Positions 6,530 to 13,386 of a DNA stretch of 18,382 bases are shown here, one piece after another. Position 1 is the stretch's first letter; the number at the start of each line of letters is the position of its first letter. The notes under the pieces were generated by a model. That model was given only the letters and a program-made list of their open reading frames with translations, ran no database searches and was not told the origin of the DNA. Source of the stretch: Streptomyces sp. WM4235 (GTDB lineage Bacteria > Actinomycetota > Actinomycetes > Streptomycetales > Streptomycetaceae); assembly GCF_001279725.1 (NCBI RefSeq), contig NZ_LGDE01000478.1, forward strand, positions 1-18,382, read 5' to 3'. The position numbers were made by a program, and so were the translations under genes.

Positions 6530-6547
6530 GGTCTCGATGCGGCGCGG

Positions 6548-7486
6548 CTACGCGTCCGTGGCGGCCGGGGCGAGGGAGTCGACGTCATCCATGAAACTCA
6601 GCATCCGGGCGTTGACCATGTCCGGGTGGTCGATCTGCGGACCGTGGCCGGTCGCGGAGACGATCTCGGCGCGGGCCCCCGGTATCAGGCGCGGCAAGCG
6701 CTCCAGCTGCCGATCGGGGTGCACGAGCAGGCTGCGCTTGCCCATGATCAGGTAGAACGGCGTCCTTATGGAGCCCAGTTCCCGGTCGGACAGCGGCAGC
6801 GGGGCGGGTCGGCGGATACGGAAGGCCCGGGCGCCGATCTGAACCCATCTACGGAGCTCGGGAACGGCGATGACGGGCTGCTCCAGCCAGGCGGCGAGGC
6901 GGGGGCGCAGCACCTTGGGTGCGAAACTGGCGAAGAGGCTGACGAACACCCAGGCGAAGAAGCGCAGGCCCACCTTCTCCAGACCGCCCGGGTCGAGGGC
7001 CGTGACGGAGGCGAGGCGTTCGGGTCGCCGGTGGGCCTGGTTGATGACGAGCCAGCCACCGTAGGAGGAGCCGACCAGGTGGACCTTGTCGAGACCGAGG
7101 GCGTCGAGGGCTTCGTCCATCCATTGGGCGGCGCGCTCGGGCTGCCACATCGGTTCGCGCTGGACGCTGCGGCCGGCGTCGCCGGGGGTGTCGAGGGCGT
7201 AGACGGGGCGATCGAGGCTGAGTCCGGGGGTGTTGGGATACCACATGGCGGAGCTGTAGCCCGCACCGTGGATCAGGACGATCGGCGTGCGGGACTCGGC
7301 GGCCGGGTCGGTGGGCCCGTGGCGGTAGACGTGTGTGGTGCCGAAGCTCGTCTCCACGTCCGTCTCGGAGCGGATGGGCGCGCCCATCGCGTAGAGCACG
7401 TCTCCGGCGGCGAAGTAGCGGTCGCGCAGGACGTCGTTGACGTAGCGGCCGACGTCGCGGCGCGCACGGGTCGTGTTGTCGGGCAC
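6548..7486 (-). CDS. Alpha/beta hydrolase
   Basis: 312 residues from the GTG at 7486, chosen because GGAGG lies six bases upstream. The longer open frame beyond it covers the promoter region. The fold is clear: 'VLIHGAGYSSAMW' (HG oxyanion motif, about residues 70-82), nucleophile elbow 'VGSSYGGW' with Ser141, 'FYLIMGKRSLLVHPDRQ' carrying the candidate Asp, and 'SATGHGPQIDHPDMV' with His near 281. A lid region of mixed helices lies between about 180 and 240. Substrate cannot be told; esterase, haloalkane-type and lactonase functions share this fold. There is no signal peptide. A pair of operator-like repeats directly upstream suggests control by a small-molecule-responsive repressor encoded elsewhere. 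Confidence 0.88.
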   Translation of the reverse strand: MPDNTTRARRDVGRYVNDVLRDRYFAAGDVLYAMGAPIRSETDVETSFGTTHVYRHGPTDPAAESRTPIVLIHGAGYSSAMWYPNTPGLSLDRPVYALDTPGDAGRSVQREPMWQPERAAQWMDEALDALGLDKVHLVGSSYGGWLVINQAHRRPERLASVTALDPGGLEKVGLRFFAWVFVSLFASFAPKVLRPRLAAWLEQPVIAVPELRRWVQIGARAFRIRRPAPLPLSDRELGSIRTPFYLIMGKRSLLVHPDRQLERLPRLIPGARAEIVSATGHGPQIDHPDMVNARMLSFMDDVDSLAPAATDA

Positions 7487-7517
7487 GGGGCACCTCCGGA
7501 GAAGATTCGATATTCGT

Positions 7518-7531
7518 GATACGACCGTACC
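7518..7531. promoter_or_regulatory. Operator-like inverted repeat, site 1
   Basis: GATAC-N4-GTACC is a 5-4-5 inverted repeat with one mismatch, 32 bases before the hydrolase start. Flanking bases ATGA follow it, as they do at site 2. TetR-family sites often have this form. No regulator gene is nearby. Confidence 0.45.
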
Positions 7532-7539
7532 ATGACATT

Positions 7540-7553
7540 GATACAGCGGTACC
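7540..7553. promoter_or_regulatory. Operator-like inverted repeat, site 2
   Basis: This is a second GATAC-N4-GTACC followed by ATGA, exactly 22 bp from site 1, about two helical turns, so both sites face the same side of the DNA. The unrelated N4 spacers (GACC, AGCG) show that only the half-sites are conserved. Confidence 0.45.
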
Positions 7554-7811
7554 ATGAAACTGTCCGGACCGAACCGGGCGGCGGTGGCCCCCGTGCCGAG
7601 GGCCGGAGACAACACGGATGCCGAAGCGCGTGGGCCATGAGGAACGGCGCACCCGGACGTGCCCGCGCCGTCGCCGGAGCCGCCCATCCACGTCGCGGTG
7701 CCCGAGGGCCGCACGCGACCACGACCCGCTCCCCTGCCGTGGGGTAGAACTCAACCGGTCTGCACGCCAGTTCAGCCCGCGGCTCCCGGGCACGCATGAG
7801 CAGGACAGCGT
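7554..7811. other. Intergenic stretch without a supported gene
   Basis: No reading frame with start, ribosome site and family match was found on either strand. It separates the hydrolase control region from a GH15 remnant. Confidence 0.4.
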
Positions 7812-8033
7812 CGGCCTGGGCGGTACCGTGTCCAGGGCTCCAGGCCGGTCCGGCGCGGCAACGCGGCCATCGACCAGTTCCAGCTCGATGTCCATGGGTC
7901 CATGGTGCACGCCTTCGTGCGCATCGCCTCCAGGATCGGCTGGACCGTGGAGTCCGCCCGGATGGTGATGGCGCCGGCCAGGGTGGCCGAGGCCCGGTGG
8001 ACGGAGCCGGACTCCGGCCTGTCGACGCCGTGA
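7812..8033 (+). pseudogene. GH15 (glucoamylase/trehalase-like) fragment
   Basis: The frame ending at the TGA 8031-8033 reads GSRPVRRGNAAIDQFQLDVH, which closely fits the conserved GH15 stretch 'GSRPVRxGNAAxDQFQLDVYG'. About 35 residues later comes 'ARWTEPDSGL', matching the GH15 'xWxEPDxGIWE' segment and its spacing. The fragment then stops. The N-terminal catalytic barrel, the 'EVRG' continuation and the C-terminal domain are absent, and no start or ribosome site precedes it. It is the relic of a gene of some 600 codons that hydrolysed alpha-glucosidic bonds. Confidence 0.65.
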
Positions 8034-8255
8034 TGAACCGCGGCACGCTCACCGACGCCGGAGGGGCCGCAAGTCCTCGGAAGGGTGATACGCCGAGTCG
8101 AACGCGATCCGCATGCGAATCGTCAAGCCGCGGTTGGCCGGGCGCATCTCCTGGAACATGTGTTCACGATCTGCCCCCGATTCGGCCGTGACGAGGCGCC
8201 CTTGGCGCCGTTCTTAGAGCACCAGTGCCCCTGCCGCACCCATCTGGAGGACACC
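8034..8255. other. Region upstream of the transporter operon
   Basis: No recognisable gene. It contains GGCGCC-CTT-GGCGCC (about 8199-8213), a short inverted repeat. The promoter of the exporter operon is expected here, but I see no convincing -10/-35 pair. Confidence 0.3.
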
Positions 8256-8408
8256 GTGCATCCCGCGCCCTGCCCCCGGTACACCCTGGCCACATTCGAA
8301 CACCACGGGGCGCCGCACCGTGCCCCGCCGCGACCGAGACACAGGGTTGACGGGGCCGGCGGCCGGCCCCACCGCTCATCGCGAACCGGTTCGGGGTGCA
8401 GGCCGTGA
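8256..8408 (+). CDS. Candidate 50-residue ORF coupled to the ABC exporter
   Basis: It starts at GTG 8256 with GGAGG five bases upstream, the best ribosome site in this part of the window. It encodes 50 residues (MHPAPCPRYTLATFEHHG...), rich in Pro, His and Arg, with Cys at 6 and 48. Its TGA overlaps the exporter GTG at 8405 as GTGA, the usual arrangement for translational coupling; the exporter has no ribosome site of its own. No family is recognised. It could be a leader peptide that couples translation, a substrate or precursor peptide, or a chance ORF. The later codons (AGA, GTT, TCA) are less typical than those of the neighbouring genes. Confidence 0.35.
   Translation: MHPAPCPRYTLATFEHHGAPHRAPPRPRHRVDGAGGRPHRSSRTGSGCRP
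8352..8370. repeat. 19-bp GC palindrome before the exporter gene
   Basis: GGGGCCGGC-G-GCCGGCCCC is a perfect 9+1+9 inverted repeat 34 bases before the exporter start and inside the candidate small ORF. It could be a regulatory hairpin in the mRNA or an operator. TTGAC lies directly before it, but no matching -10 was found. Confidence 0.5.
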
Positions 8409-10429
8409 CCGGGAGGCAGGAGAAGGACGAAGCGCGGCAGGGCAAGGACGAGGCGATTCCTTCGGTGTCGGATTCGGAGAGGCTCCTCTTCGGCGGGGAG
8501 TTGGCGTACGACATCGGCTGGGACCGGCATGAGGGCGCGTGGCTGAAGCTTCGACTGTGGAGCATGGCCAAGGGCCTGCCGCGGATGGTCGGCATGGGGG
8601 TGCGGCTCGCCCACCTCGCCGACGCCCGCGCCCTGCGCGTGGTCCTCGGCGCCGAACTCGGCCGCGGTGTCACCCAGGCGGTCGGGCTGGTCGCCGTCAA
8701 CGGCGTTCTGGGCCATCTCCTGGGCGGCGGCTCCACGAACGAACGCCTCGCCCACGCCGTACCCGCCCTGGTGGTGATCGCGGTGACGGCGTTACTGGGC
8801 TCGCTGCTGCGGTCCGCGTCCACGGCCGCGACGGGCACCCTGGAACCGAAGGTTCAGCGGGTCGCGACCGAGCGGTATCTGGGGCTGGTGCACCGCGTGG
8901 AGCTGGCGGCGATCGAGGACGACGAGTTCCACCGGTTACTGGACGCCGCCCGCTACGGAGCCGACTCCGCCCGCCGGATGATCCGTTACTGCACCGACAC
9001 ACTGAACTCGGCGATCTCGCTGATCGCCGCGGCCGGCGTCCTCACGGTGCTCCACCCGGCGCTGCTGCCGCTCCTGGTCCTGATGACCCTGCCGAGCGCC
9101 TGGAGTTCTCTGACGATCTCCAAGCATCGCTACATCTCCTTTCACACGTTCGTCCAGCACGCCCGCGCGGGGCTCCTGCTCGGGCAGCTCCTGACACAGC
9201 AGGAAGCCGCCGCCGAAGTCCGCGTCCACGAGGTCGGTCCGTTCCTGCTGGAGCACTTCCGGAACATGGCCGAGACCAGTGAGCGCGAGCAGACCCGGCT
9301 GGCCCGCAAGGCCGCACGGGTCGGCCTGATCGCCGACGGAGCCGGCGGCCTCGCGACGGTGCTCACGTACGGGGCGCTGGGACTGCTGCTGTGGAGCGGG
9401 ACTATGGAACTCGCGGTCGCCGGAACGGCGGTCCTGGCGATCCGTACCGGTGCGTCCAGCCTCGACTCTCTGGTGCTGCAGATCACCGACCTGCACCAGG
9501 AGTCCCTCTTCGTCGCCGACTACGAGCGCCTGTGCACCGAGGCCGAGGCCCGCGCCATCCCCACCACCGGCGAGCCGCTGCCGGAGCGGCTGCGGGAGAT
9601 CCGCTTCGAGAAAGTCACCTTCACCTACCCGGGGAGCACCGGCGAGCACCCGGAACCGACCCTGCGCGAGGTGTCCCTGTCCTTCCCGATGGGCAAGGTC
9701 ATCGCCCTGGTCGGGGAGAACGGCTCCGGCAAGTCCACCCTGATCAAACTCCTGGCCGGCCTGTACCTCCCCGACGAGGGGGGAGGCACGATCTGGTGGG
9801 ACGGGGTCGACGCCGCCAAGGCAGACCGCGGACAGATCTTCTCCAGGGTCGGGCTGATGTCGCAGTCCTTCTTCCATTGGCCGTTCACGTTCCGGGTCAA
9901 CATCGGTATCGGCCGGCCGACCCACCCGATCGACGATCGGGCGGTCGAGACCGCCGCCGCCTACTCGGGCGCCGACACCGTCCTCGCCGGCCTGCCCCGC
10001 GGACTCGGCACGTTGCTGGCCCGCGGCTACCGGGGCGGGCACCAGATCTCCGGCGGCCAGTGGCAGAAGATCGGCATCAGTCGGGCGAAGTACAAGGACG
10101 CCCAGATCCTCGTGGTCGACGAGCCCACCAGCGCGCTCGACGCGGTCGCCGAGCAGAAGGTCTTCGACCAGATCCGGGCCCTCGCCGCCACCGGCCAGAC
10201 CATCGTCCTGATCACACACCGGCTCCACTCCGTACGGCACGCCGACGTCATCCACGTCCTGAAGGACGGGCAGGTCGCCGAGTCCGGCACCTTCGCCGAA
10301 CTCATGGACGAGACCGCCGGCGGCGGGGAGTTCCGCAGCGCCTACCTCGTGCAGGCGGCGGCCTTCGCCGACAGCCTGCCCGCTCCGCGCGACGGCGGCG
10401 CGGACGCCAGGGCGGAGGGCAAGGCGTGA
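8405..10429 (+). CDS. ABC transporter, fused permease and ATPase (exporter type)
   Basis: 674 residues from the GTG at 8405. In-frame GTGs at 8396 and 8465 are alternatives. I chose 8405 for the GTGA overlap with the upstream ORF. Residues about 55-380 form the membrane domain with several hydrophobic helices (near 'RGVTQAVGLVAVNGVLGHLL', 'ALVVIAVTALLGSLL', 'ALLPLLVLMTLP', 'LTYGALGLLLW'). The ATPase domain follows: Walker A GENGSGKST (about 437), Q-loop 'LMSQSFFHW', signature ISGGQWQKIG (about 548), Walker B 'ILVVDEPTSALD' (about 568) and H-loop 'LITHR' (about 602). All catalytic motifs are intact. Such half-transporters dimerise and export lipids, peptides or metabolites. It leads the Nudix gene series, so it probably exports that pathway's product or confers self-protection. 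Confidence 0.92.
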   Translation: MTGRQEKDEARQGKDEAIPSVSDSERLLFGGELAYDIGWDRHEGAWLKLRLWSMAKGLPRMVGMGVRLAHLADARALRVVLGAELGRGVTQAVGLVAVNGVLGHLLGGGSTNERLAHAVPALVVIAVTALLGSLLRSASTAATGTLEPKVQRVATERYLGLVHRVELAAIEDDEFHRLLDAARYGADSARRMIRYCTDTLNSAISLIAAAGVLTVLHPALLPLLVLMTLPSAWSSLTISKHRYISFHTFVQHARAGLLLGQLLTQQEAAAEVRVHEVGPFLLEHFRNMAETSEREQTRLARKAARVGLIADGAGGLATVLTYGALGLLLWSGTMELAVAGTAVLAIRTGASSLDSLVLQITDLHQESLFVADYERLCTEAEARAIPTTGEPLPERLREIRFEKVTFTYPGSTGEHPEPTLREVSLSFPMGKVIALVGENGSGKSTLIKLLAGLYLPDEGGGTIWWDGVDAAKADRGQIFSRVGLMSQSFFHWPFTFRVNIGIGRPTHPIDDRAVETAAAYSGADTVLAGLPRGLGTLLARGYRGGHQISGGQWQKIGISRAKYKDAQILVVDEPTSALDAVAEQKVFDQIRALAATGQTIVLITHRLHSVRHADVIHVLKDGQVAESGTFAELMDETAGGGEFRSAYLVQAAAFADSLPAPRDGGADARAEGKA

Positions 10430-10753
10430 GCGTTGCGGACGCGGGCGCGGCCCCGGACACGGGCGCGGCCCCGGACACGGAAGCGGGCGCGGCCCCGGAC
10501 ACGGCCCCGGGCGGGCTCCGATGCTCTGGCCGGTCGCCCGCCTCGGGGTGCCCGGGAGTCGGCCACCTCGTGATGAGCCACCCCGCCGTCAGGGGCCCCG
10601 CCGCCGGCCGGACACCCCGGTCTCGTGGCGCGGACACCGGGCCCCCGCCGCCGTGGTGTCCACACTTCCGCCCTCCCACCTTCGTGCCGGTCCCCGTCGT
10701 CGCGCCGTCGCGCCGTCCGCCGGCGTCCGTACCCGATCCCAAGGAGCCTCCGC
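10430..10753. other. Spacer between exporter and tandem-Nudix gene
   Basis: The exporter stop overlaps a GTG at 10426 (again GTGA). The frame it opens reads DAGAAPDT repeats and then runs into the start of the Nudix gene, stopping only at 10860. It has no family match, so I treat it as spacer rather than a gene. The Nudix ribosome site AAGGAG lies at 10741-10746. Confidence 0.4.
10443..10502. repeat. 18-bp tandem repeat, three copies
   Basis: GGGCGCGGCCCCGGACAC occurs identically at 10443-10460, 10461-10478 and 10485-10502, with a six-base insert (GGAAGC) between copies two and three. A multiple-of-three unit keeps any reading frame open (GAAPDT per unit). Confidence 0.85.
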
Positions 10754-11380
10754 ATGACCGCCCTGTCCACCGAACCGCCCGGAACCGCCGCGTTGCTCGT
10801 CAACTCCCGCGGCGAGTACCTCCTTCACCTGCGCGACGCCAACAAACCGTGGATCTGTGACCCGGGTACGTGGTCGATCCCGGGCGGGGACCGGGAAGGC
10901 ACGGAATCCTGCCGTCAGGCCGTCGAGCGGGAACTGTACGAAGAGACCGGCCTGCGCGTGCCGGTGGAGCCGCTGACCGTCGTCGACACGCACGGCCCGG
11001 ACGGCGGTCAGAGCCGGATTCAGGTCTACGTCGGCGCCTGGGAAGGCGACGCCGGCACGCTGCCGTGCCCCGAGGGGATCATGTTCCGCTGGTTCGACGC
11101 CGAGACCACGGCCTGGCTGACCATGTGCCCGTGGACGGCCGAGGTCATCGCCCTGCACCGGAGGTCCGCGCCTGTCCCCGCGGCGAAGCCCCCGCGTGTC
11201 GGGGGGAGCCGGGCCCGCCTGAACGTGCTGGGCGTCCACCTCCACCTCCAGCGCGAGGACGGCAGGATCCTCCTCGGGCTGCGCCACCCGGACGTGGCCT
11301 TCGCCGGCCGGACCTGGCACTTTCTGGCAGGTCACTGCGAGACGGAAGGAGCGCTGGCCTGCCTGATCCGAGAAGCCTAG
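10754..11380 (+). CDS. Nudix hydrolase, tandem-domain protein cut short by an in-frame TAG
   Basis: 208 residues from the ATG at 10754 (AAGGAG seven bases upstream). The first Nudix domain is intact: the box runs from Gly45 to Leu67, G-DREGT-E-SCRQAVE-RELYEETGL, matching Gx5Ex7REUxEExGU exactly. Nudix enzymes hydrolyse a nucleoside diphosphate linked to another group. A second Nudix domain starts at about residue 155 ('RARLNVLGVHLHLQREDGRILLG', outline) and reaches 'GHCETEGALACLIREA'. There a TAG (11378-11380) takes the place of the variable residue of REUxEExGU. The same frame then continues 'EEAGLTI' to 11674. As read, the product has one whole domain and half of another. Neighbours are an exporter upstream and a Nudix-APH fusion downstream. 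Confidence 0.8.
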   Translation: MTALSTEPPGTAALLVNSRGEYLLHLRDANKPWICDPGTWSIPGGDREGTESCRQAVERELYEETGLRVPVEPLTVVDTHGPDGGQSRIQVYVGAWEGDAGTLPCPEGIMFRWFDAETTAWLTMCPWTAEVIALHRRSAPVPAAKPPRVGGSRARLNVLGVHLHLQREDGRILLGLRHPDVAFAGRTWHFLAGHCETEGALACLIREA

Positions 11381-11674
11381 GAGGAAGCCGGCCTGACGAT
11401 CAGGCCTGAGGACGTCGAACTGGTGCACACCGTGCACATGCTCGACGAGAACGAGAACGAGAACGAGAACGAGAACGGCGACGGCCTGCCCCGGCTCGGG
11501 CTCGTCTTCCGGGCACGGACCTGGTCGGGGACCCCGGAGGTCCGGGAGCCGGACAAGTGCCTGGAATGGGCGTGGTTCGACCCGTCCCGGCTTCCCGAGC
11601 CGATCGTCCCCTACACGCGGCTGGCGATCGACGGCATTCTCGGCGGGCGCCTGTACTCCGAGATGGGCTGGTGA
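11381..11674 (+). pseudogene. Severed second half of the tandem-Nudix protein
   Basis: The reading frame of the upstream gene continues without further interruption for 97 codons after the TAG: EEAGLTIRPEDVELVHTVHML, an acidic (EN)5 run, 'GLVFRARTWSG', 'EVREPDKCLEWAWFDPSRLPEPIVPYT', and 'GILGGRLYSEMGW' before TGA 11672-11674 (outline). This is the normal C-terminal half of a Nudix domain. The bases just after the stop (AGGAGGAA) resemble a ribosome site, but only a CTG lies at the right distance (11393). The first GTG in frame is at 11423. It is probably untranslated unless the TAG is read through or is a sequencing error. Confidence 0.75.
11447..11476. repeat. Hexanucleotide repeat GAGAAC, five copies
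   Basis: Five perfect tandem GAGAAC units encode (Glu-Asn)5 within the severed Nudix half. Six-base slippage here would keep frame. A similar GAC/GAG/AAC hexamer run occurs in the dehydrogenase fragment at the right edge. Confidence 0.9.
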
Positions 11675-11679
11675 TCGTC

Positions 11680-11742
11680 ATGACGCCTCCGCGGCCGGGC
11701 ACGTCCCTGCCGTTCGCTCCCCGACCAGGCGGTGCGCGGTGA
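11680..11742 (+). CDS. Candidate 20-residue coupling peptide
   Basis: ATG 11680, six bases after the tandem-Nudix stop, opens a 20-codon proline-rich ORF (MTPPRPGTSLPFAPRPGGAR). Its TGA overlaps the next gene's GTG as GTGA. The ribosome site is weak (GGTGAT). The next gene also lacks a ribosome site, so re-initiation through this ORF would explain its translation. It has no sequence family and could be chance. Confidence 0.25.
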   Translation: MTPPRPGTSLPFAPRPGGAR

Positions 11743-13163
11743 GCGGGCGGCGGCATGCCGAGCCGGTGGACGTCCACCTGATCCTGCGGAGGGAGACCGG
11801 GGAGGTGCCGGAGGTTCTGCTGTCGAGGCGGGCCGGCCAGGTGTACGCGGCCGGGCTGTGGCATCTTCCGTCGGGGCATCTGGACGGCCCGCACGAGGAC
11901 GTCGTCACCGCCCTGGTGCGCGAGGCCCGGGAGGAGACCGGCGTCGACATCGACCCGGCCGATGTGCGGGCCGCCGTCACCTTGCACCACCGCGGCCCGG
12001 GCGGATCCTCGCGCACCGGATTCTTCTTCGAGGTCCGGCGGTGGACGGGCGAGCCCCGGATCGCGGAGCCGGACGTCTGTAACGCGATGGGCTGGGCCGG
12101 CCTGGACGCTCTGCCCGCCCCGATGGTGGCGTACTGCCGTGCCGGCCTGGACGCGTACGCGGCCGGGGCCCGGCTCGCGGTGCACTTCCAGCAACCCGGC
12201 GACACCATCGCCTACGACCCCTCCGCCGACCGGCTCCGCCTCGTCCCGGACGTGGCCGCCCCGGCGTCGGGCAGCCGCCCCGACGCCCGAGTCGTGGAGT
12301 TCACGGAGCGGGCGATCGGACGGATCACCCAGTGGACGGATTCGTCGTGGGCCCGCGAGAACAGCCGTGTGTGGCGGGTCCGAGGTGCCGAAGGCGGCGC
12401 CTGGTACGTGAAGGTCCACCAGAACGACAGGTTCCACGGTCGTGAGGTGAACGCGCTCCGCACATGGGCACCGGGTCTGGGCGCGGCAGCGCCCCGGCTG
12501 CTGGCCGCCGACGCGGCGCTGCGGGCGGTCGTCGTCAGCACGGTGCCCGGCCGCCCGCTGCACGGCGTGAGCTTCCCCCCTGAACAGGAGTGTGAGTTGT
12601 TCCATCGGATCGGCGCGCTGGCCCGCCGTATCCACGAGTCCTCTCCCCCGCGCCCCGCCCCCGTCGGCAGCGGCCCGGCGGTCACCAAGGTCGAACGCCA
12701 CCTGGCGGCGGCCCGGCCCCATCTGGGGCCCGGTGATGCCGAGTTCGTCCGCGAGCTCGTCCGGCAGGCCGAGGACCTGCCTCCGCCGGAGTGGGTGGAG
12801 ACCCACGGGGATTTCCAGCTCCGCAACATCCTGTACGCCCCCGAGGACCCCGGAGGATCCCTGGCGGTGATCGACTTCGAGCGCAGTGAGCCCGGCCCGG
12901 CGGTACGCGACCTGGTCCGGCTGTCCGACGCCTGGGCCGGCCGCCCCGATGTCCACCGGGCGTTCCTCGCCGGGTACGGCAGGCCCCTGACCGATGCCGA
13001 AGAGGCCCGGCTGATCATCGACATGGCCCTCGACGCGGTGAGCGGGATCGGTTTCGGCATCGTTCACGGCGACCCGGAACTGGTGGAGCGGGGCCGTCGG
13101 ACGCCGGCCCGGCTGCGCGCCGGGCACCGTTCACCGCACCCATCGACGGAGGGCGCCCCGTGA
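11739..13163 (+). CDS. Nudix hydrolase - aminoglycoside phosphotransferase (APH) fusion
   Basis: 474 residues from the GTG at 11739. Residues about 8-150 are a Nudix domain. Its box, GHLDGPH-E-DVVTALV-REAREETGV (about 46-69), keeps E-x7-REAxEETGV but has one extra residue before the first Glu. From about residue 185 a choline/aminoglycoside-kinase-like domain follows: 'WYVKVHQ' (ATP-site Lys), HGDFQLRNIL (catalytic Asp and Asn, from His356) and VIDFE (metal Asp at about 379). The kinase transfers phosphate to a small-molecule hydroxyl, while the Nudix part cleaves a diphosphate. The pairing suggests successive steps on one metabolite, or protection and release. It follows the tandem-Nudix gene directly, so it is likely in the same operon. 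Confidence 0.88.
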   Translation: MSGRRHAEPVDVHLILRRETGEVPEVLLSRRAGQVYAAGLWHLPSGHLDGPHEDVVTALVREAREETGVDIDPADVRAAVTLHHRGPGGSSRTGFFFEVRRWTGEPRIAEPDVCNAMGWAGLDALPAPMVAYCRAGLDAYAAGARLAVHFQQPGDTIAYDPSADRLRLVPDVAAPASGSRPDARVVEFTERAIGRITQWTDSSWARENSRVWRVRGAEGGAWYVKVHQNDRFHGREVNALRTWAPGLGAAAPRLLAADAALRAVVVSTVPGRPLHGVSFPPEQECELFHRIGALARRIHESSPPRPAPVGSGPAVTKVERHLAAARPHLGPGDAEFVRELVRQAEDLPPPEWVETHGDFQLRNILYAPEDPGGSLAVIDFERSEPGPAVRDLVRLSDAWAGRPDVHRAFLAGYGRPLTDAEEARLIIDMALDAVSGIGFGIVHGDPELVERGRRTPARLRAGHRSPHPSTEGAP

Positions 13164-13167
13164 CCCT

Positions 13168-13184
13168 GCCCGCCGGGAGCGGGC
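13168..13184 (+). terminator. Hairpin after the Nudix-APH gene
   Basis: GCCCGC-CGGGA-GCGGGC is a perfect six-pair stem with a five-base loop, four bases beyond the stop. The 223-bp gap before the next gene suggests the transcript may partly end here and the fusion gene may have its own promoter. No clear promoter was found. Confidence 0.4.
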
Positions 13185-13386
13185 GGCGAGGCGGACGGCG
13201 GGCGGACAGGCGCGGGGGCCGGGGGAGCCCGATCGGTGCCACCCGTCTGCCGGCTTTCCGGAGAGGACGCCGTCCGCTGATCCGTCCACGTGCGGCCCAG
13301 CGCCGGGGGCCGCCCGACGCGGCCCCTCACGGGCCACGCCGTACGCGAACACCACCATCACCACCGCACAGTCGAGGAGAAGCATC

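Noticed and set aside
8936..10255. 439-residue minus-strand frame opposite the ABC exporter
   Set aside because: It lies entirely antisense to an intact ABC transporter, has Gly/Val/Asp-rich shadow composition, and has no recognisable domain.
10426..10860. ORF starting at a GTG that overlaps the exporter stop
   Set aside because: Despite the GTGA overlap it consists of the 18-bp repeat and low-complexity sequence, has no family match, and runs about 107 bases into the Nudix gene.
11400..13127. 575-residue minus-strand frame opposite the Nudix-APH gene
   Set aside because: It is a shadow of a gene with complete Nudix and APH motifs. Long antisense frames are expected at this GC content.
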